The notes: generated by a model from the sequence alone, not told the origin. A stretch of 64,000 bases of DNA from Dyella sp. 2HG41-7 (GCF_021390675.1 NZ_JAJEJV010000004.1:248001-312000), one strand, 5' to 3'; positions 17,092 to 26,753 are shown, counted from the first letter of the stretch. Translations and numbers: made by a program.

Positions 17092-19020
17092 GTGGAATTT
17101 AGCTCTTCTGGGCCTGCCGATCTTGGCTGGCCCAGCACGTCGCCCTACGACGCGCAAAACCGTCGTCTAAGTGCCAGCTACACCGACAGCACCCAAAACA
17201 TCACCTACACCTACGACGAACCCAACACCGCGACAGGTTGCAGCACGTCCTATCCGATCGGTCACTTGACCCACATCGTCGAGAACACCGTCACCACCGC
17301 GTTCTGCTACAACGCCCAAGGCTACGTCACCCAGGTCAGCCAAACGATCAACGGCACCACCGACGTCACCACCTACACCCGCAGTCCCGGCGGCAAGATC
17401 CTCAGCATCACCCATCCCAGTGGGGATCAGGTGACCTATAGCTACGACACCGACGGTCGTATCAGCGGCGTCACCGCCACCACCGCCAGCGGCACCAGCA
17501 CCCTGGTGAGCAACGTGTCGTATCAACCGTTCGGACCGGTCAGCGGTTACACCTTAGGCAACGGGCAAGCGATCACCCGCACTTACGACGCCAACTATAA
17601 CCTCACCGATCTGGTCAGTCCGGCCTTCACGCTGCACATGGCCCGCGATGCGATGGGCGATATCACCGCCATCGGCAACAGCGCCGGCGCCAATCCGGCC
17701 ACCGAAACCTACAGCTACGATCCGCTGTATCGGTTGACCCAAATCACCGAAGCCGACGGCAGCACGCTGGAGAATGTCACCTATAACCCCACCGGTGATC
17801 GACTCACCAAAACTGGCAGCGGTCTGGCCACGGGCACCTACAGCTACAACCCGAACACGCATCAGCTGGTGGCGACAGGCAATGCCGCACGCACGGTCGA
17901 TGCCGATGGCAACACGACGGCGATCTCGCAAGCGGGCAGCACGTACGGCTTTGGGTACAACGCGCGCAATCGCATGACACTCGCGCAGCTCAACCAGAGC
18001 ACCGTCGCTAACTACACGTACAACGCCGAGGGCGAGCGCGTTGCCAAAACAGCCAATGGCAACACTGAGCGTTACAACTACGGGCCAAGCAGTCAGCTGC
18101 TCAGCGAATACGGCGCCACCAACCGAGAGTACGTGTATCTCGACGGCATCCCCGTCGCGAACCTGGACACGCAAGGGACGACCAGCTCGATCGCGTATGT
18201 CACGGCGGATCAACTTGGGACACCGCGCGCAATCAGCGACAACAACGGCAACACGGAATGGAGCTGGGCGTATCAAGGTAATGCGTGGGGGGAACAGTCA
18301 CCGGCCAGCAATGGGTATACGTACAACCTGCGTTTCGCGGGTCAGTACTACGACGTTGAAACAGGACTATATGCAAATGGCCCCCGTTACTTCGATGCAG
18401 CGAAAGGTGGCTTTGATCAGGCCGACCCGATGGGGCAAGCCGGTGGCATCGGCCTCTATGTATATGTTGGAGATAACCCGATAGGTTATGTCGATCCGCT
18501 TGGTTTGCAGCGAACAGGCGAAATCGACCCCAAGGAAGCGGAAGCACTAAACACGCCAGAAACGAATGCAGAAGTTGAACGCCTAGAGCGAGAGAGGGAA
18601 GAGGCTGCGCGTGCTCGCGATACAACTCCTTTTCTTGCTCCAAGGCCCGCCTCTGAATATGGAGAACTTGGACAATGTCCGGCTACACCCCCTTCGACAG
18701 CTCGAGTTGGGCCGATCGGCGGTAACGGAGGATCTCCGGACTTTTTAACGCCTGGAGAAATTGCACGCATCCAAAACGCTGCAAATCGTATTGGAAGGCC
18801 GATAAATTTAGTTGGTAGTCGTGCTACAGGCACGGCTGGTCCAAATTCAGACTGGGACTATGTAGTTGATGCCAATGCACCAACTAGAAATAGCGTCTCT
18901 CGGTCGCTACCTGGTGCGGGTAATCTCAGCGAAGGAGTTAGGCCCAACCTAGATGTGTTCAATGGGCAGGTGAACTCAGGCGCACCGTATGTTCAATTTA
19001 CCCCAGAGACGAAGCAATGA
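17092..19020 (+). CDS. Orphan Rhs cassette with nucleotidyltransferase-like toxin tip
   Basis: Open frame of 642 codons from a GTG at 17092 with no convincing ribosome site or signal peptide. The first 18 codons are unrelated, and from YDAQNRR (17146) it copies the Rhs core of the upstream gene. The core ends canonically (YVDPLGL). The tip has a charged coiled-coil-like linker (EAEALNTPETNAEVERLERE), then PDFLTPGEIARIQNAANRIG and the polymerase-beta-type motif GSRATGTAGPNSDWDYVVD, with LDVFNG near the end. GS-x-A-x-G...SDWDY is the metal-binding motif of nucleotidyltransferase folds, also known in polymorphic toxins. It overlaps the partner gene at 19017 by 4 bp. It is probably silent unless recombined onto an expressed Rhs. 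Confidence 0.75.
   Translation: MEFSSSGPADLGWPSTSPYDAQNRRLSASYTDSTQNITYTYDEPNTATGCSTSYPIGHLTHIVENTVTTAFCYNAQGYVTQVSQTINGTTDVTTYTRSPGGKILSITHPSGDQVTYSYDTDGRISGVTATTASGTSTLVSNVSYQPFGPVSGYTLGNGQAITRTYDANYNLTDLVSPAFTLHMARDAMGDITAIGNSAGANPATETYSYDPLYRLTQITEADGSTLENVTYNPTGDRLTKTGSGLATGTYSYNPNTHQLVATGNAARTVDADGNTTAISQAGSTYGFGYNARNRMTLAQLNQSTVANYTYNAEGERVAKTANGNTERYNYGPSSQLLSEYGATNREYVYLDGIPVANLDTQGTTSSIAYVTADQLGTPRAISDNNGNTEWSWAYQGNAWGEQSPASNGYTYNLRFAGQYYDVETGLYANGPRYFDAAKGGFDQADPMGQAGGIGLYVYVGDNPIGYVDPLGLQRTGEIDPKEAEALNTPETNAEVERLEREREEAARARDTTPFLAPRPASEYGELGQCPATPPSTARVGPIGGNGGSPDFLTPGEIARIQNAANRIGRPINLVGSRATGTAGPNSDWDYVVDANAPTRNSVSRSLPGAGNLSEGVRPNLDVFNGQVNSGAPYVQFTPETKQ
17144..18322 (+). repeat. 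Rhs core duplication, copy 2
   Basis: Second copy of 14255-15433. Its left junction is abrupt, starting in the middle of a YD repeat directly after IS/REP-associated debris. This indicates a rearrangement that fused displaced Rhs core plus toxin to foreign DNA. Confidence 0.85.
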
Positions 19021-19256
19021 ACAAAATTGAAGTGGAACTTCTTTCAGATCAAGGAAATGGCGCGATATTGCGCCTCCCTCAAAGGCGATATCCGGGCTTA
19101 CTTTTACAAGGAGACTCGCTCAAAAACCTCGCGGAAATGGCCGACCGAGTTCACAAGCTTTCAGCAAGCGGAAGTGAGGAGCTTAAAGAAGAGGCCTGTG
19201 CGCTAGCGGAAACATTCCGAGAGTTATGCTCCTGGTACGACTCGGTCGTTAAGTAA
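19017..19256 (+). CDS. Candidate immunity protein (DUF6959-like)
   Basis: A 79-aa protein, MNKIEVELLSDQGNGAILRL...RRYPGLLLQGDSLKNL, followed by a helical C-terminus. The beginning resembles small DUF6959 proteins, as I recall them. ATGA-type overlap with the orphan Rhs toxin frame makes it the expected immunity partner of the nucleotidyltransferase-like tip. The 240 bp after it (19257-19498) are A/T-rich and hold no recognisable gene. Confidence 0.6.
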   Translation: MNKIEVELLSDQGNGAILRLPQRRYPGLLLQGDSLKNLAEMADRVHKLSASGSEELKEEACALAETFRELCSWYDSVVK

Positions 19257-19498
19257 TCTGCGGGAGAGATTGAACAATTCTTTCGTGATGTCGCTAGGGA
19301 TTTTGCATAAACAAGCTTCCGGTCAATGAGCTGCCAGCACATATACTTTCTTGCTATCTGTCCTTGTCGCAGAGCGAACAAACCCACCTAACTTTGTCGC
19401 AGATTGATAGGTTGGAACACTCTTTGGAATATTTTCCCTTTCGAATTAAGCGATTGATCAGCGCGACAAGGTAAGGCAACACTGACAGCACCTTCGCT

Positions 19499-20248
19499 TT
19501 AAAGCTGACTCATCCCGCCATCGACAATCACTTCGGTGCCGACGATGAACGCTGATTCCGGCGCAGTCAGATGCAACACCGTGCTTGCCAACTCTTCGGC
19601 GGTGCCAAAACGACCGAGCGGAATCTGCGCCTGAATCTGTTTCGCGGTGGCATCAAGCGTCGCGGCGTCGAAACCCAGCTTGCTGTGAAGCGGTGTGATG
19701 ATCGGGCCGGGGCTTACCACGTTGACGCGAATGCCTTGCGGCAACAACTCGGCCGAGAGCGTCTTGGCAAACGAAATCACTGCCGCTTTGCTTGCTGCGT
19801 AAAGGCTGGAACCCGGCATGCCGATGTGCGCATTGATGGAGCCGTTGATCACGATGGCTGCGCCTTTGTTGAGGATTGGCAACAGCGCCTGGATCTGGAA
19901 ATACGCGCCTTTGACGTTGATATCGAACGTCTGGTCCCACAGCGCTTCGTCCATATCGGCGAAGGCGGCGAACTTGGCGATGCCGGCGTTGATAAAGACG
20001 GCGTCGAGACGGATGCCTTGTTCTTTTAGCGTTTGAGTCAACTGCTTGGCGTCTTTTAGCGATGCGGCATCGCTGCGCAGCGCGATTGCGCCATTGCCAA
20101 TCTCGCGGCTGGCTTGTTCCAGCGTGGCGGCATCGCGTCCGGTGATGACGACGCGCGCGCCTTCGGCGGCATAAGCCTTAGCGGCTGCGAGGCCGATGCC
20201 GCTGTTGCCGCCAGTGACCAGTACGGTTTTTTCGTTGAAGCGGTTCAT
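19499..20248 (-). CDS. SDR-family oxidoreductase
   Basis: A 249-aa NAD(P)-dependent short-chain dehydrogenase: cofactor motif TGGNSGIGLAAAKAYA near residue 12, NAGI, catalytic Ser in INGSINAH, and YAASKAA with the Tyr and Lys. The C-terminus SAFIVGTEVIVDGGMSQL is typical. The start MNRFNEKTVLV is preferred because it follows CGGAGACACACC; a longer frame to 20353 would run into the LysR start. The substrate is unknown. It is divergent from the LysR gene at 20352, which probably regulates it. Confidence 0.9.
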   Translation of the reverse strand: MNRFNEKTVLVTGGNSGIGLAAAKAYAAEGARVVITGRDAATLEQASREIGNGAIALRSDAASLKDAKQLTQTLKEQGIRLDAVFINAGIAKFAAFADMDEALWDQTFDINVKGAYFQIQALLPILNKGAAIVINGSINAHIGMPGSSLYAASKAAVISFAKTLSAELLPQGIRVNVVSPGPIITPLHSKLGFDAATLDATAKQIQAQIPLGRFGTAEELASTVLHLTAPESAFIVGTEVIVDGGMSQL

Positions 20249-20351
20249 GGTGTGTCTCCGTGAAGGAAGTGGTTGGGATGGACGTATGCTGCGCGCCCGC
20301 TCGCCATTTGCCGTACCATGATTTCGACGTACTCGTTCGAAGGTATCGAAC

Positions 20352-21269
20352 ATGTTGTCCGACGACGAATTGGCCTTGATTCAAGCCATTCACGACACGG
20401 GAAGCCTGACCCGCGCGGCCGCCGCGCTGGGCAAAGCGCCTTCGACCGTTTCGCACGCGGCGCGGCAGTTGGAAACGCGCTTCGATGCGCTGCTGTTCGA
20501 TCGTCGGCGCTACCGCTTGCAACTCACCCCGGCCGGCCAGCTTCTGGCGCAGGAAGCCCAGCGGCTGGCGCAGGATGTGTCGCGACTTACCCATCGCGTC
20601 AAACAAGTGGCTGGTGGTTGGGAGGAACGGCTTTGGATCGTGACGGATGAAATTCTGGAATTCGAAACGTTCGTACCAGTGATACGCGCCTTCGATGCGT
20701 TGCAATCAGGTGTGTCGTTGCGCATCACACATGAAGTGTTGAATGGCACGTGGGAAGCCTTGCGCGATGGGCGCGCCGATATCGTCGTCGGCGCGACTAA
20801 CGAGCCACCGGCGATTCCCAAATTACGCTGGCACGAATTGGGTGTGATGGAATGGGTGTTTGCGGTGTCGCCGCGCCATCCGCTGGCGAAAGTTCGCGAG
20901 CCGCTGCAACAAGAACAATTGTTGCCTTATCGCGCGGTGGTAGTCGCCGATTCATCGCGCACTATCGATCGCCGCGGATACGGATGGCTTGCAGGCCAGC
21001 AAACGCTGGCCGCACCCAGCATGCGCGCGAAAATACTTCTGCAACGCGATGGCCTTGGCGTCGGCTGGCTTCCCCGCAAGCGCATCCAGTCGTTGCTTAA
21101 GCGTGGCGAGCTGATGGAAAAGCGTGTCGCCGATGCACGCGAACCCAATGTGCTCTATGTCGCATGGCGTAGCGACGGCGTTGGGCGTGCGATGGAATGG
21201 TGGTTGTCGCAACTGCAGCAACCGCGGCTGGCGCAGCGGTTGGTGCAAGGTATCGATGTGTCGCTCTGA
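20352..21269 (+). CDS. LysR-family transcriptional regulator
   Basis: A 305-aa regulator. The N-terminal helix-turn-helix reads LALIQAIHDTGSLTRAAAAL and KAPSTVSHAARQLE, and a periplasmic-binding-protein-like effector domain starts near residue 90 (ERLWIVTDEILEFETFVPVI). Its ATG is 103 bp from the divergent SDR start, the classical layout in which a LysR protein controls the neighbouring enzyme from the shared gap. The effector is unknown. Confidence 0.9.
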   Translation: MLSDDELALIQAIHDTGSLTRAAAALGKAPSTVSHAARQLETRFDALLFDRRRYRLQLTPAGQLLAQEAQRLAQDVSRLTHRVKQVAGGWEERLWIVTDEILEFETFVPVIRAFDALQSGVSLRITHEVLNGTWEALRDGRADIVVGATNEPPAIPKLRWHELGVMEWVFAVSPRHPLAKVREPLQQEQLLPYRAVVVADSSRTIDRRGYGWLAGQQTLAAPSMRAKILLQRDGLGVGWLPRKRIQSLLKRGELMEKRVADAREPNVLYVAWRSDGVGRAMEWWLSQLQQPRLAQRLVQGIDVSL

Positions 21270-21282
21270 CGCGCTTCGAACC

Positions 21283-21555
21283 CTACGTCGCCGCTTCTTC
21301 CGGCGGCGGCTGCAACGTCACCACTAATTCTTCCAGCGTGGCGATCTGCTCGTTCAACGCATCGTGCAATTCGCTTTGGCGCGTCATCAGGGTTTCGATC
21401 GGCCCGCTTTGCTTGAGTTTCTTCAACTCGCCGTCGAAAAGCAGCCACTGCGCGGTCAGGGCTTCGACGTTGTTCTTCGCGTAGTGGCGCATTTCTTTGA
21501 GTTGCGCGAGAACGTCGTTAACGTGTTCGAACGGAGTCTTCGTATGCTCGGACAT
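21283..21555 (-). CDS. Small helical hypothetical protein
   Basis: A 90-aa, highly charged, probably all-helical/coiled-coil protein (HVNDVLAQLKEMRHYAKNN, ELKKLKQSGPIETLMTRQSE, EQIATLEELVVTLQPPPEE). It has no signal peptide or membrane segment. GAGATGCCGCC precedes the ATG. It converges with the LysR gene, 13 bp apart. I do not recognise a family. Confidence 0.6.
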   Translation of the reverse strand: MSEHTKTPFEHVNDVLAQLKEMRHYAKNNVEALTAQWLLFDGELKKLKQSGPIETLMTRQSELHDALNEQIATLEELVVTLQPPPEEAAT

Positions 21556-21877
21556 GGCGGCATCTCAAGTCTTATCCGGTTTTACAGGATAGTCGCGCGA
21601 AGCTGGCTAGCGCCGAAACGGGGGAGCGCATGGGTGAATTTGCGCGGCATTTTTCCGCTTCGACTTTGAAAACGCGCTCGGGTCGCGGTAACCCATTGAA
21701 TTCCCGACGTGATGATTTGATCAAGGCGCAATGGCATATTTCACTGCCGGTGCGCCCCATCGCCCGCTTTCTGTTTGAGCGGGCCTGCTGCAAACCGGCT
21801 ACTCTAAGCGCCGCCAAACGATCATGAAGTACCGATTTCCTCGCAGCTCGCCGCCCACCCATCAAACGGCATCGAAC
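21556..21877. other. 322-bp gap without a clear gene
   Basis: Short frames exist on both strands but lack ribosome sites and protein-like composition. No repeat or strong hairpin was noticed. Confidence 0.4.
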
Positions 21878-22018
21878 ATGAAGATCACTGTAGGGAAAAT
21901 AGTGAGTTGGGTTGGCAAGGCCATTTTGTTTGTGCTGGCCGCTATCGGCGTGGTGCTGCTGATTGCCGAGCGCTTTCAGGAAACGTCGTTTATCAACTTT
22001 ATCCGTTCTTTGATGTAG
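21878..22018 (+). CDS. Small single-pass membrane peptide
   Basis: A 46-aa frame, MKITVGKIVSWVGKAILFVL..., with one hydrophobic helix (about residues 13-30) and a short charged/aromatic tail (ERFQETSFINFIRSLM). The start at 21878 is chosen because an upstream ATG (21824) adds only an unstructured Pro/Ser leader. No family recognised; the ribosome site is weak. Confidence 0.4.
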   Translation: MKITVGKIVSWVGKAILFVLAAIGVVLLIAERFQETSFINFIRSLM

Positions 22019-22034
22019 CGCTGCGATAGCCGCT

Positions 22035-23012
22035 CTATTCGTCTTCGTCGTCGAACGGTTTGGTGACAGACTGGGATTTCCAACCGGCGCGCACCTGGCT
22101 GGCGGTCATGCCGAAACGGGCGCGAAACGCGCGCTGAAACTGGCGTTCGTTGGAAAAGCCGTAAAGTTCGAGAATGTCGGTGATGCTGCGTTGCCGCTCG
22201 TTGCACAAGTCGTGCAGCACCGACTGCAAGCGCTTGTTGCGGATGTAGTGCTTGATGCCGCCCAGTTCCGCAAACTGCCGATAAAGTTGCGCGCGCGAAA
22301 TACCGAACGCTTTCTGCAATTGCGCCGCGCCCAGCGTTCGCTCGGTCAAATGTTGATCGATGTACTGCACGATGCGTTCCCGAGCATCGCTGAAGGAACC
22401 GCGTTCGTTGCCGCGTAGGTCGTCCGTGCGCAGGCAAAAGCGCAGCAACTCCAACGTAGCGTTGATCATTTCCTTGACGTTGTTGGCGTTGCAATGACGC
22501 AAAATGTCGATGAAGTTGAGCAAGTGCTCACGCAACATGCGGCAGGGCAGCCATTCGGCATGCAACACACGTCCGTGTACCAGCATGTCGTCGACGTCGG
22601 AGCGCGGCAGCATCACATTGATGTGCTGGCTGTCTTCCATCACCCACAGCTCCGATGCTTGCGACAGGTCGGTGAGATAGATATCGCCGGTGTTGATTTC
22701 CACTTCGCCGTCGCCGAATCGCGCGCGTACTTTGCCCTGCACCAACAGGCGCAAGAACAGACAGTCGTTGAATCGGCTGCGCGCAATGATGTGCTCGTCG
22801 CGCACGTAGTGCGCCACGCCTGAAGTCGATTGCGCCACCGTCATCTGGCCGAGACGATAAGTGATGACCGAAGCATCTACGGGTTCGTCGTTACGCGGTT
22901 CGATCAATGCGAAAGGACGAAGCCAGCGGCGGTAGGCGGTGGTCCGCATCCCGGGTTGGATCAGGGACGTAGCGAACACTGCATCGGGAAACCTCTGCCT
23001 AGCCTTCTCCAT
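22035..23012 (-). CDS. AraC-family regulator (AraC_binding_2 type)
   Basis: A 325-aa regulator with an N-terminal cupin-like sensor (VAHYVRDEHIIARSRFNDCL, GEVEINTGDIYLTDLSQASE) and a C-terminal double HTH (LGAAQLQKAFGISRAQLYRQ, SITDILELYGFSNERQFQRA). The start MEKARQRFPD is taken because it follows AGAGAGGCACGG; a GTG/ATG 24 codons upstream lacks support. It resembles FeaR/NahR-type activators only in architecture. It ends in an acidic tail (PFDDEDE). Function unknown. Confidence 0.85.
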   Translation of the reverse strand: MEKARQRFPDAVFATSLIQPGMRTTAYRRWLRPFALIEPRNDEPVDASVITYRLGQMTVAQSTSGVAHYVRDEHIIARSRFNDCLFLRLLVQGKVRARFGDGEVEINTGDIYLTDLSQASELWVMEDSQHINVMLPRSDVDDMLVHGRVLHAEWLPCRMLREHLLNFIDILRHCNANNVKEMINATLELLRFCLRTDDLRGNERGSFSDARERIVQYIDQHLTERTLGAAQLQKAFGISRAQLYRQFAELGGIKHYIRNKRLQSVLHDLCNERQRSITDILELYGFSNERQFQRAFRARFGMTASQVRAGWKSQSVTKPFDDEDE

Positions 23013-23297
23013 CCGTGCCTCTCTTGCTGAAGCTCCAGAAATGGCACAAAGCGTGCCAGCGGGCGTTCTCATCGCCGCTGTCAACGTAAACCAAGTATCA
23101 GAGGCCTAACGTCGATAGCAGGTGTATCGAGCGTGGGATGTGGTGACGTTTCTTGAGACGAAACGTCGTACGTAACGAGACGAAACGTCGCTTCAGCGCG
23201 AGCGCGATGGCAACTCTACGTCCACTTGTTGACGTCGCTCGCTATGCGTTCATAAGGCACGATAAGAACGAACCGACGCGAACATCGGGCGAGCGGA

Positions 23298-26243
23298 TCA
23301 TTGCGAACGCGTATCCAGCGACGACCATTGCGCCAACAGTTCTGGCAGCCGTTGCGGCTTGCCCAGATAAAAACCTTGCGCGCCATCGCAGCCGTGTTGA
23401 TGGAGCCAGCGATATTGCGAGGATCGCTCGATGCCTTCGGCGATCACGCGAACCTTGAGACTTTTGCCGAGCGCGATGATGGCGTCGCAAATCGTCGCCG
23501 ACCGCGCGTCCCAATCGACGTTGCGAATAAACGCTTGATCGATCTTCAAGATATCGATCGGCAGATCGCGCAAATAGGAGAGGCTGGAAAATCCAGTGCC
23601 GAAATCGTCGAGCGCAACGACCACGCCGTCCGATCTCAACTCCCGCATGATCGCTACCGCTTTGTCTCGATGCTCGATCAGGCAGCTTTCGGTCAGCTCG
23701 ATATTGATGGCGTTGCCCGATAGCGAATAGGCGCTGCGAATCGCACGAAGGTTCGCGACCAGATCGCTGTTGCGCAACTCGGCCGGTGAAATGTTCATGC
23801 CGATCGGCAGATTTTCGAAACCCGCTTCTTTCAATTCGAGGCAGGCTTTGGCGACCTGGTTGAGCACCCATTGTCCCAGCGGCACGATTAGGCCGGATTC
23901 TTCGCAGACTGGGATAAACGTCGACGGCGAAATCAACGTGCCGTCCGCCTGCGGCCAACGGATCAACGCTTCCAGGGCGATCAACCGTTTGTCGGGAAGA
24001 CTCGTGATCGGTTGGAAATGCATTTCGAATTCGTGGCGGCGCACGGCGCGACGCAGGTGCGCGGCGAAATGCAATTTCTCTTTGGACTGCTGCGCCAGCG
24101 CCGGCTCGAAATAGTGAATGGATTGATCGCTGCGAAGATGCGCATGCGCCGCGAGCGCGGCGCGTCCGACCAGCACGCTGCTCTGGATGCCGTCGCGCGG
24201 ATGACTGGCGACGCCGATCACGACATCGACCTGATGCTGAGTGTCCTCGTAGTACACCGGCTCGTTGAAGCAATGGACGATTTCTTCCTGCAGCCTCGCA
24301 TATGTCAGACGCCCGATCGGCGCCACCCATACGAACGCTTCTTGCGTCACCGACGCCAGAAATTCGTTGTCGCCCAGACGGTGAAGCAAGCGTGTCGCCA
24401 CGCCCTGCAGGATGCCGGTCGCGACATGGATGCCGAACGTATCTGCAATGGCGTCCATGCCCAGCAACTGCAGGTAGGCGACGTCGAATCGGGCGCCCTC
24501 GGTAATCAGTGCATCCATACGACCGAACAGCGCGTGCTGATTGGGGAGCTTGGTCACCAGATCGTGCGACGCGAGATACGCCAGTTCGCGTTCGCCGGCC
24601 ATATGCGCAGTGATGTCTTCGGCCAGCACCAGGCGCCCCTTGCGGCCGTTGAACACGATGTCGACGCTGTGAACACGCACTTCGATGGTTTTGCCTTGCC
24701 GGGTTCGGTGCACCCAGACTTTGGGCGCGTCGCTGGCGTGGCGTGATGCGTGCACGTCCGCCATTACTTTGGCGTGGTCGCTGGCATCGCGCAGATCCAA
24801 GATGCTCATGGTCAGGAATTCTTCGCGCGTATAGCCATAGGCTCTGACGGCTGCCGCGTTGACTTCCAGAAACCGCAACGTCGATATGTCGAACACCCAG
24901 AACGGAAGCGGGTTATGTTCGAACAACAATTGGAAACGGTGCTCGCTTTCGGCTTGCTGTTGGCGAGCCTCCCACTGTTCCGTCACGTCGACCACGGTGC
25001 CGGTCATGCGCGTCGCGCCCGATTTGTCGATCACAACCTGGCCACCGGCCGATAGACGCCGTACGGTGCCGTCGGGCTTCTCGATGCGAAAATCCGCATG
25101 CAGCGGCTCGCGGTTTTCCCAGGCGGCCTTCACATGTTGCACCAGCGGTCGTCGATCCGGCGGACATACCCGCGCCAGAAATTCCATCATGCTGGCAGTG
25201 CTCTTGCCGTCTGGCAAACCGAAGATCTCGCCCGCTTCGTCGGTGCATTCGAAACGCTTCGCGTCCAGGGTCCAGATCGCGGTTCGTCCGACGCGTTGTG
25301 CGGTTTGCAGATCCTGCGTTTTGGCGCGCAGGCTTTTGATGTAATAGCGCTGCATGGTCGTAGCGCGGTACATCACGCCCAGCAGGCACGCGAACCCGAG
25401 CAAATAGAACACGTAGAAGGCGCCAGCCGTGAAAACTTCTTGGCGCCACGGCGCCAGCGCCTTGTCGTACTCCATGCCGGCGACGACTTTGAACGGGTAG
25501 GGTTCAACCGCCACCTCCGCCTGCAACGCGAACGGATCATGCAATCGGAATAGCGCGCTTATCCACCACGGTTCGGTCGGCGCATGTACTACGGTGGCGG
25601 CGGCATCTTGGCTGCCGCCTTGCGCGATCACGTTCCCCTGCGCATCGACGACGTCGAAGAAGACATCTTCCGTGTGGCCTAAGTTCGTCACGGAACGCGC
25701 GACTTCCGCGACCCGTACATTTCCCGTGATCCATCCGTGCGATTCGAGCGGCGTCGCCAGCGACAACACCGCGCCGCCTGGCGCTGGCGCGACTGCGCCA
25801 AAGCATGGGGCGCCGTTCGAAGGAGGAAGGTGCGCATCGCACGTCACCCATACGCTGGCGGCTGACACCGGCGTGGCCGACGCGTCGCTCGGCGCCGCCG
25901 AGTCTTTGAAGTCGATGCTTACGATCTGCGGTTGCCGACGAAGGATCTCGGCAATGAGGCCCCTCAATAGCGTGTCGCTCTGCTCGGGCGCGGTGCGTTG
26001 AAGACGGCTCGATTCTTCCGCCACAAAGGTTATCGAGTTCGCGCTTCCGCGCAACGGGATGCGTACCGCGCGCGAAACGCTGCGCGCCACGTCGCTGACC
26101 TGATGAGCGCTGTCGTCCAATTGCGAGCGGAGATTGGATCTCAGCCCGTTCATCAATACGACCAGCAGCAATAGGGCGGTCAAGCCGCCGAACACAAGAA
26201 TGGCGGACTGTGACGGGACTTTGGGAGGATTGTTCATAGGCAT
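23298..26243 (-). CDS. Membrane c-di-GMP phosphodiesterase (PAS-PAS-degenerate GGDEF-EAL)
   Basis: A 981-aa protein. TM1 is about 14-36, an extracytoplasmic sensor region about 37-270, and TM2 about 275-300 (FYVFYLLGFACLLGVMY). Two PAS domains follow (second: FQLLFEHNPLPFWVFDIST). The GGDEF domain is degenerate: the active-site loop reads SVTQEAFVWV instead of GGDEF, so no cyclase activity is expected. The EAL domain keeps ALEALIRW, GMNISPAEL, IELTESCL, ALDDFGTGFSSLSYL, KIDQAFI and EGIER, so it should hydrolyse c-di-GMP. It is a separate transcription unit and may oppose the cyclase at 41489. Confidence 0.9.
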   Translation of the reverse strand: MPMNNPPKVPSQSAILVFGGLTALLLLVVLMNGLRSNLRSQLDDSAHQVSDVARSVSRAVRIPLRGSANSITFVAEESSRLQRTAPEQSDTLLRGLIAEILRRQPQIVSIDFKDSAAPSDASATPVSAASVWVTCDAHLPPSNGAPCFGAVAPAPGGAVLSLATPLESHGWITGNVRVAEVARSVTNLGHTEDVFFDVVDAQGNVIAQGGSQDAAATVVHAPTEPWWISALFRLHDPFALQAEVAVEPYPFKVVAGMEYDKALAPWRQEVFTAGAFYVFYLLGFACLLGVMYRATTMQRYYIKSLRAKTQDLQTAQRVGRTAIWTLDAKRFECTDEAGEIFGLPDGKSTASMMEFLARVCPPDRRPLVQHVKAAWENREPLHADFRIEKPDGTVRRLSAGGQVVIDKSGATRMTGTVVDVTEQWEARQQQAESEHRFQLLFEHNPLPFWVFDISTLRFLEVNAAAVRAYGYTREEFLTMSILDLRDASDHAKVMADVHASRHASDAPKVWVHRTRQGKTIEVRVHSVDIVFNGRKGRLVLAEDITAHMAGERELAYLASHDLVTKLPNQHALFGRMDALITEGARFDVAYLQLLGMDAIADTFGIHVATGILQGVATRLLHRLGDNEFLASVTQEAFVWVAPIGRLTYARLQEEIVHCFNEPVYYEDTQHQVDVVIGVASHPRDGIQSSVLVGRAALAAHAHLRSDQSIHYFEPALAQQSKEKLHFAAHLRRAVRRHEFEMHFQPITSLPDKRLIALEALIRWPQADGTLISPSTFIPVCEESGLIVPLGQWVLNQVAKACLELKEAGFENLPIGMNISPAELRNSDLVANLRAIRSAYSLSGNAINIELTESCLIEHRDKAVAIMRELRSDGVVVALDDFGTGFSSLSYLRDLPIDILKIDQAFIRNVDWDARSATICDAIIALGKSLKVRVIAEGIERSSQYRWLHQHGCDGAQGFYLGKPQRLPELLAQWSSLDTRSQ

Positions 26244-26753
26244 CGCCCGCGCGGCTCCCGAGCGTAGGGTCGCGTGGGTAGACCAATCTGGCAGCGGTGG
26301 ATGGTTGCGCGCATCAAGTCAACGTATGTGATGAATGAATGATGTGGACCAGGTTGGGCTTGCTGGCAGAGTAACGCTCGAATGCCGAAGAAATCGAGGC
26401 CCTGATGATCGAACGACGATGTTTGCGCGTTCCGGCATGAATACGGACATACATCGTGTGCCGTAATGCGTCACTCGCCGTGATCAAGATGACGCGCCGT
26501 GTACTCGCCGTGAAATGCCACGTTGTTCTCGCGGTCGCTGATCGCTCTTCACGCCGCTGGGCGCGGGCCGTTTTTGCAATGTTTGGCGACGACGTGACGC
26601 AGACGATGCCCGGCATTCGGCCGCCTGTGGAGCCCTGCGAAGGCGTGTCATGGAAAGCGTGACGCACCGCACATTTCGAAAATCACCGTGGCGCGCCGCA
26701 TGCATACCTGTTCACAGAACCCGAAAAGGTCACAGCTTTTGAGGATCGCGAAA
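26244..26753. other. 510-bp region with no convincing gene
   Basis: Frames of 60-117 codons occur on both strands but none has a protein-like sequence with a ribosome site. Composition is moderately GC-rich. It presumably contains the promoters of the EAL gene (-) and of the small gene at 26754 (+). Confidence 0.4.

Noticed and set aside
26314-26667. 117-codon minus-strand frame
   Set aside because: Ser/Arg/Thr-rich, no domain, no ribosome site; shares the DNA with equally weak plus-strand frames.
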